A stretch of DNA of 64,000 bases, taken from contig NW_024533070.1 of the NCBI RefSeq assembly GCF_016097555.1, positions 1 through 64,000 on the forward strand, given 5' to 3'. The first letter of the stretch is position 1; each line of letters opens with the position of its first letter. Positions 58,429 to 64,000 of the stretch are shown here, piece by piece. Under the pieces are notes generated by a model. It did not search any database. It had not been told where the DNA came from and saw nothing but the letters and a program-made list of their open reading frames with translations. A program made the translations under genes and the position numbers. The stretch is from Gigantopelta aegis (Eukaryota; Mollusca; Gastropoda; Neomphalida; Peltospiridae).

Positions 58429-60581
58429 CTCTCTCTCCTCTTTCCTCTCTCTCTCTCTCTCTCTCTCTGTAATGTTATTAAAATAATATTCAAATTCTGA
58501 GAATAGTACTACAGCTGTTATACTTGTTCAAATATTGTCAGTTTTTTGTATACACCTCGTCAGTTTTTGAATTGATTTGAAATTGGGATGGCATTGTATG
58601 TGTGATTACAATGGTAATTATATGACCACTGTCATATGGTAGTGCCAAGACACCTCCCATTTGCAACTGTAAGTCATTGGCATGCAAAACAAAGATCAAT
58701 ACTATATCTACTTGATATAGATGCACAAGATCAAAATTAAGGACTGTTTTTTTTTTTATGGGGACATCAATAAATTCATGTTTTTCAGTAAATCAGATTT
58801 GACCATATGACATTTCTTCACAGATTTGGAGGACAGACCATAACATTGGCAATTGTTTGAAACTAATTACTTAAATCTATTAATACTAATCATCCCCACC
58901 ATGTCCTTTTTACATGCAAACATCAGGTCACACATGCACAATTATATCATCAATATAGTACTACTCTCTCTTGTATCAGACCATATATAGAAATGATGTG
59001 TTTTGTTTTTGTGGCAATGACAACACCATGTTCCCATGTTCGTCAACAGTTAGCTGGTATACTATTACATTTCTTCATTTTGCATGCATCTCTTATGATA
59101 ATTAGAAGAAGACTTTTAAGGGGACACTGAGGTTTACGCTATTGAATTAAGAGGCCGTAATGTGAAGTCAACTGTTGGCATAACTAATGTGTGACACTAG
59201 AGCCTTTAAACTTGATTATGATATTAGACCCCTTAAACTTGTAGAGTGTTTAAACCTTACTATATTGTAGTTGAATTACTTCTTTCTCTTAACTTGTAAA
59301 TATTCTTTGTTGTGGACTACTTTTCTATGTTTTTTGTTCATGAGAACGCTTTTTATTTACTCATCTTTAGTTAGATCTTAAGAATATTGTATTTCAAACT
59401 CCAGGCAACCTTTTGCTAACCACAGAGTAAGAATCTCTGATACAGTATTTAATTTTAGGCGTGGTAATTTCAGAGTAGTGTGGGGAAAAGTGCGGTTTGA
59501 TGTTAAATTATTCTAATGTGTTTTCTTTTCCCACTGATGATCATCTTATATATATATATAACATAATACTACCCTCGTAATTCCTAGCCTCTCATTTGAT
59601 GTCTATCTTTTTTATCTAGCATTGTCATTTTATCAGAATTATTAATAAGACTTCTTTTTTCTGACAGATACACGAGAAACGCTGTTTGTCAATTCTCCTC
59701 TTGGCAGCAGGGAGCAGGACGTAGGATTGCGGCAGGCTTGTCGAGATGAGAAACTTGCTAATTGTACCTGACCGTAAAGTTGATGGTACCAATGGAATAG
59801 TCAATAATACTTACATAACTACGATTGTTTCCTACAATGGGATGTTTGCCGAAAAGTTTAATGCTTATTTTTTGAGGAATCAAATACGACTAATTATCAT
59901 AAGTGGAGTATTGCCAAAAAGTTGAAATAGAAATCACAAGATTGGTTTTAATGTAAGTAACATCTGTTGAATATGATATATAGTTGTAAAGAATGTACTA
60001 CATTTTGTATTTGGACGATATTGGATGGAGAAACGTTAGATGATAAATTTACTTTTTGGTTGTTTACTTGATAGTCTAAGACATTGACTATCATTTAGGG
60101 CTCAACCAATTGCTGTTTAGTTTTTAATAGGTTTTGTTAATTACTTAGGTTTTTTTTTTTCCCCCCCCCCCCCCCCCCCCCCCCCCCCCTTTTTAAAGAC
60201 ACTGGCACTCAAATGTCGTTGCCATGTGGTTCTCAGGACATGTAACGTAAAGACTTGTTATAGAATATCGCCAACTGCAGAATAGATAGCCAGCTGTCAT
60301 TCGGAGTCAAACCGTACTGTCCAAGTTTACAACGTAATACATCTGGTGACTTTAGTAACGTAAATACTATTGCTGTACTCAATGAGACAAACTGACCTGT
60401 GTGAACTTGAAAACTCGCCTACTTTTTGTGACCCTGATTTCCTTCTCAAGGAATTATTTGGTACAAAAAGGGAGACAAAGGTAAACTTACCAAGGACATT
60501 CTGACTCTTGTGAAGCTTATGTTGCGGTAGAGGTCATGTGACACCACTGTAACAGAAGTGGATCAATGTTGCAATTTTTAG
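56752..60581 (+). CDS. Wnt family secreted ligand
   Basis: Secreted cysteine-rich signalling protein of the Wnt family. Exon 1 (56752-56822) encodes a signal peptide, MVYRLCYFLFASVLLWGASA, then SSW. Exon 2 (from 58148) continues LLGVNEDYSQS, and near 58260-58360 has IALGTRDAI and GGGNCTTFEG, matching the Wnt 'G...AI..C...F...RWNC' block. The exon at 59668-59952 gives TRET.FVNS and then, across frame changes, a GAGRRIA and SRDEKLANCT pattern equal to the 'TRE.AFv.Ai..AGv...I...Cs.G.l..C' block. The exon from 60199 has LALKCRCH and TCNVKTCYRI, the palmitoylation-site block (CkCHGvSGsC), here with a frame change inside the CHGVSG part, so the acylated serine cannot be read directly. The C-terminal region has LCELENSPTFCDPDFLLKEL, FGTKGRQ and CCGRGH-like coding and ends near 60581. 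Numerous single-base indels scatter it over frames. The subfamily cannot be assigned. An AATAAA follows at 60652. Confidence 0.82.
58403..58468. repeat. (TC)n microsatellite
   Basis: Interrupted TC run just after Wnt exon 2 coding sequence. Confidence 0.93.
60150..60194. repeat. T-run, poly-C, T-run before a Wnt acceptor
   Basis: A run of T bases, 29 C bases and a further short T run lead straight into the TAAAG acceptor of the last Wnt exon. It serves as an extreme polypyrimidine tract. Run length is probably unreliable. Confidence 0.85.
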
Positions 60582-60651
60582 TCTATTTTTGTTATATTAT
60601 AATGTTGTTGATTTGTAACCAACGTTACAGTGTCAAAACATTATTGTAATT

Positions 60652-60657
60652 AATAAA
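60652..60657 (+). terminator. Wnt poly(A) signal
   Basis: AATAAA about 70 bases after the proposed Wnt stop, followed by T-rich sequence. It supports the 3' end of the gene. Confidence 0.55.
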
Positions 60658-61394
60658 GTAATTTGTTGTCAGTTTGGTTTTCTCATTTACATTGGGTTCT
60701 TGTTCACTGATTGTAACTTGTGTATACATTATACATGCAATGTATATAGTGCATTAATTATTTTTTTGTTTACAGCTGTCACTTTTTTTGTCCTAAACAA
60801 AATTATTGTCTGTTTTGATCTTTTCTTAGTCTCTTTCGTTACATATTGAATTTATTGTTATTTTGATACTGCCCTTTTATTTCTTTTTTGATGTCTTGTT
60901 AAATCTTTTTTTACCAGAAAGTTTTATTATAGAAGGTCAGTTAGGTACCCCCATGGTGTTTAATTTTACAACATTTCTATTATTATAAGTAATTATGGTA
61001 TTATCTAAGCAGGAAACTATACCACAAAAGGGCGTGGTCCGTAATATAATTCATACTAATTAATACAATACTAATATTTATAAAGTATTGAAGATACGCG
61101 TATGAATATCGCTACTTTAACAATACGTGATTACGTGTTAGAAGGGGCTTACGTTTTTAAATATTCAATGAATTCGCTTCACTTGTCACCAACTGGAATG
61201 GCTCAAATGCACATTAACACATTCCTACTTTATTGGGACACTCCTTGGATTCCTAGCTGCTATGAAAACTATAGCACCACCTAATAATAGTACACTATAT
61301 TATTACACTGGCATTATGTCTAATGTTGTACGCGTACTGAATTTAATTACAATGCGTGTTGAAAACTGAATAAACACAGATCTAAAAGAGAGAA
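60658..61394. other. Intergenic after the Wnt gene
   Basis: AT-rich flank with T runs (60760-60920). A 60-codon open frame at 61102-61284 has no recognisable features and is probably chance. No other gene is supported. Confidence 0.5.
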
Positions 61395-61480
61395 ATGGAG
61401 GAGGGAGAACAAGAAAGAAGTTGAAGAAGAAGAAACAACTCCAGAGGCAGCAGCTCCAGGCGACAGAACAAGGTGCTAAG
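61395..61480 (+). CDS. Possible first coding exon of an unknown gene
   Basis: An ATG with a purine-rich lead opens MEEGEQER and, after one frame change in the AG-rich part, continues KKKKQLQRQQLQATEQGAK up to a good donor AAG/GTGAGA at 61480. A candidate next exon begins after TTTTAG at 61724 (SSAQIGLVPFLHP) and may end at a GTAAGC donor near 61783. The predicted N-terminus is basic and Gln-rich. I do not recognise the protein and cannot find more exons before the end of the window. Confidence 0.3.
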
Positions 61481-61534
61481 GTGAGACAGAAAGTCTAGCT
61501 GTATTAATAGAGAGTTAAAAAACGCTTTGATAAA

Positions 61535-61690
61535 CACTAGGTCTTTGATTTGCGGTCGTGTTGAAAGTTTCGATTTCAAGTAGAACCACGCGGCTCCACG
61601 CTTCCTTGCCGGAAGCATTGCAAAGCTATAAGAAGGCATTTTGGCGTCTGCCTGACGTTTAGCAAAATTTCCCATTCAGAAACTGATGCA
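61535..61690. other. Unexplained higher-complexity block
   Basis: A stretch of about 150 bases, more GC-rich and higher in complexity than anything near it (for example AACCACGCGGCTCCACGCTT). A minus-strand frame of 97 codons crosses it (61675-61382; the first part reads MGNFAKRQADAKMPSYSFAM), and plus-strand frames exist too. It could be an exon on either strand, a conserved non-coding element or a fragment of a repeat. No RNA-gene hallmarks were found. Confidence 0.3.
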
Positions 61691-62677
61691 GTTTGAAAGG
61701 AATTGACATTATTTGCATTTTAGCTCAGTCTCAGTTCTGCACAAATAGGGCTGGTCCCCTTCCTTCACCCCAACTGACTCCAAGTAAGCTCCCTTCACTA
61801 GTCCAGCTTTGTCCCAATGTCGATTACGGAACTATCGCTGCTATATATACAATTAGGAAAGCAGTATTGCAAGGTATTTTTTTGGCCCTATCAAAATATT
61901 CGATGACTGCCACCATATGATGTAACCATAATGTGATTATCATATGTATTATTGTATTCATCAATTTGAGGGGAGCTGGCTGCTAATTACTAGCTATGTT
62001 AATAGAGAGTGGGTACCCCTGTCTTGTATATATCTTGTTGTAGCCAAAAGTGACAAATACTTTTAATTATGTAACACCTGCCTTGTAAACAATACCCCTG
62101 TTTATTTAACTTGTGATAACTCTCATTATTTCTGATAAAGCTTTACATGTTATTTAGCAATTGGATTACATAATGGAGTGTTGGCCTGACTATATCCAGT
62201 ACTGCGTAATAGTCTCTACTTTCATAGTCGTCTACCTGTCTGAATTTAATACCACTAAAGTAATTCCTAACTTTTTTGTCCATTAATTATTTGAAAAAAA
62301 TCTTTCAAGAACATATGAAGAAGACTATGACAATAATGTATTCCATCTTCTCTGCTTACAAATTAGTTCAATAACTTTATATATATATAGATATATATAA
62401 GGTTGTTTTTGTAATCTTTATTGTATGCCTCACTTCACATTTGTTTGAGAACTGAAACTTATGGTAACACAACACAATGAGATACATAAGATGTAGTGTA
62501 TAAATGTTGCTCTCTAATTCTCTTGTTTAAACAACAATATACTTAAATTATTATTAACTAGATATCATGTTGTAAAGCTCAATAACCATCACTTGACACA
62601 CATGTCATGATTTATTTACTATCAATACTCTTTCTAATCTAGAGTCACAACATGTGGGTTAGTGGTTCCCTTAATAT

Positions 62678-62723
62678 AAAAAAAAAAAGAAAAAAAAAAA
62701 AGAAAAAAAAAAAAAAAAAAAAA
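62678..62723. repeat. A-rich tract
   Basis: Almost pure A run with three single G interruptions. No SINE-like body or target duplication is visible beside it. Confidence 0.9.
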
Positions 62724-63298
62724 GTATAATGTAATGTATCCATTTTTGTTTTTCATATTCTCTAACAATGCTATTGAGGCAAGCAGCTGCACGTATGTCC
62801 TCCTAGTTCTGTTAGTATACTAACAGATTACTATATGTTTGTATATGTTGATATACAAGTATTAAATGATTCTATTGGAGACCTAAATACACATAAGTTT
62901 TTGTTTATGATAGAAGAAAGTTTAAACAACATTCTGTTTTCATTATGCTATGCTAACGAAAATCTTAGGTTATCATTGGGTAGTTATGATATAGTCCATA
63001 TAATATAAGATATTATATGTAGGAGTGTTGTACATGGAACAAAATTGGTTGTATGAGTTTAAAACGGGGGGCCATTAGTGTGCTTATAGAAGGATCAGTT
63101 AATTGTATTTTCATGTACATTTTATTATTGATTTATTTTACATTGGAAGGGCTTTAAGGCTTTGTTTTGCTATATGATAAATTGAAGTTATGTGGGTATA
63201 ATGTCTTTCCTTAGTTCTCAGAAAAGTGCATACCATGATCTAATGAAGTGCAATTAAACCATATTTCCTTGTGTTTTCCTTATAAGTCCAAAAATCTA

Positions 63299-63299
<1 letters not shown>

Positions 63300-63332
<33 letters not shown>
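63300..63332. repeat. (TC)n microsatellite
   Basis: TC dinucleotide run near the right end of the window. Confidence 0.93.
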
Positions 63333-63337
<5 letters not shown>

Positions 63338-63800
63338 AACCCTAGACTTCAGATTCAAATCCCTCTTCACCAATTCTCATTCAAATATTACCTTTCTATT
63401 AAAATCCGACAGCCTTCTCCTGGGTAAGTCCACAGCCATTACATTTAAAATATTAAGCTGTTAACAATATATAATGTTTTTAGTATACAATGCCAATCTG
63501 TTGATTAAAGACACTCTGAGGTTACATGACCTATCAAACATATTATCACATATTGCCGTCCTCCTTTATCTAGTAGCATCCAATGATAATTTGTATATAC
63601 TGCTATATGTGGTTGATGCCATATGGTGTATTTGGTATTAAAATTGAATTTGAAATGTATTGTAGTCCTAATAGATAAAATTATATTTAACTAAAATTAA
63701 TTAAAATGACTGAAATACCTCGTTACATATATGTTGTCTCATTTATAAACAACACCTTAAAAATTATTCTTGATTGAATGTAGTGTGCTACTACTAGTAC

Positions 63801-63862
63801 TCTCTCTCTAGTTCTCTCTTTCTCTCTCTCTCTATTTCTATTTCTCTCTCTCTCTCTCTCTC
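63801..63862. repeat. (TC)n microsatellite
   Basis: Interrupted TC run with short ATTTCTATTTC interruptions. Confidence 0.9.
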
Positions 63863-64000
63863 AGGGTAATTGTAAATGTTGTGTTTTGTCAGATCTCATC
63901 TTGAAACTAAAAGTAGTTATGAATTGAAACTAAAGAGTTATGTAACAAACTGTCATATTATGATAAGGAAATAAACATTGAAAGTATTAGAGTTATCCCC

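Larger units (their letters stand above)
61790..64000. other. Terminal stretch without a supported gene
   Basis: AT-rich sequence with an A-rich tract (62678-62723), TC microsatellites (63300-63332 and 63801-63862) and a TATATATA cluster near 62379-62399. If the exon at 61395 is real, this could be its intron. I see nothing else. Confidence 0.5.

Noticed and set aside
62678-62723. Tail of a LINE or SINE
   Set aside because: No element body, promoter boxes or target duplication beside the A-rich tract.
63335-63365. T-loop-like GATTCAAATCC resembling a tRNA B box
   Set aside because: The flanking bases do not pair as a T stem and no A box, anticodon arm or acceptor stem is found.

Overview
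This is an AT-rich, intron-rich nuclear fragment from an animal. A Wnt ligand gene, a rootletin (ciliary rootlet) gene and an RERE/MTA-type BAH-domain gene point to a metazoan. Compact spacing, many introns of only 40-80 bases and abundant microsatellites would suit an invertebrate such as a sponge or another early-branching lineage; the phylum is inference and is not proven by the window.

Layout, left to right: N-terminal exons of an RERE/MTA-like BAH protein (minus, 2.4-5.5 kb); condensin subunit SMC4 (plus, 6.1-17.4 kb); COP9 signalosome subunit 7 (minus, 17.7-19.5 kb); the ER ubiquitin-conjugating enzyme UBE2J2 (plus, 19.7-20.8 kb); a long coiled-coil rootletin gene (minus, 21.1-28.6 kb); a TENT4/PAPD5-7-type non-canonical poly(A) polymerase (minus, 29.4-30.8 kb); a minisatellite block (31.2-32.1 kb); four SDR16C/RDH10-like dehydrogenase paralogues (32.7-38.2 kb: plus, plus, minus, plus); a RUN plus Rubicon-homology protein (minus, 38.4-42.0 kb); cleavage stimulation factor CSTF1 (plus, 42.2-44.4 kb); the ubiquitin-like, aspartic-protease protein DDI (minus, 44.4-46.1 kb); proteasome ATPase PSMC2/Rpt1 (plus, 46.3-56.4 kb, with a 5 kb intron); a Wnt gene (plus, 56.8-60.6 kb); and a possible first exon of an unknown gene (61.4 kb). 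The last 2 kb hold only simple repeats.

Most genes alternate in strand. Five head-to-head pairs share short promoter regions: BAH gene/SMC4, COPS7/UBE2J2, SDR3/SDR4, RUN-RH/CSTF1 and DDI/PSMC2. The DDI/PSMC2 pair is the most suggestive: DDI proteases activate the NRF1 factor that induces proteasome genes, and the 207-base region between them contains a TGACTCA bZIP site. A perfect E2F-type site lies upstream of SMC4.

Nearly every conserved gene carries one or more single-base indels inside otherwise well-conserved exons, often at homopolymers. Because this affects essential single-copy genes alike, I read it as sequence or assembly error, not mass pseudogenisation. Gene spans are therefore given as whole loci, and exon ends are my own splice-site readings. 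I saw no retrovirus-like element, rRNA, tRNA or CRISPR array.
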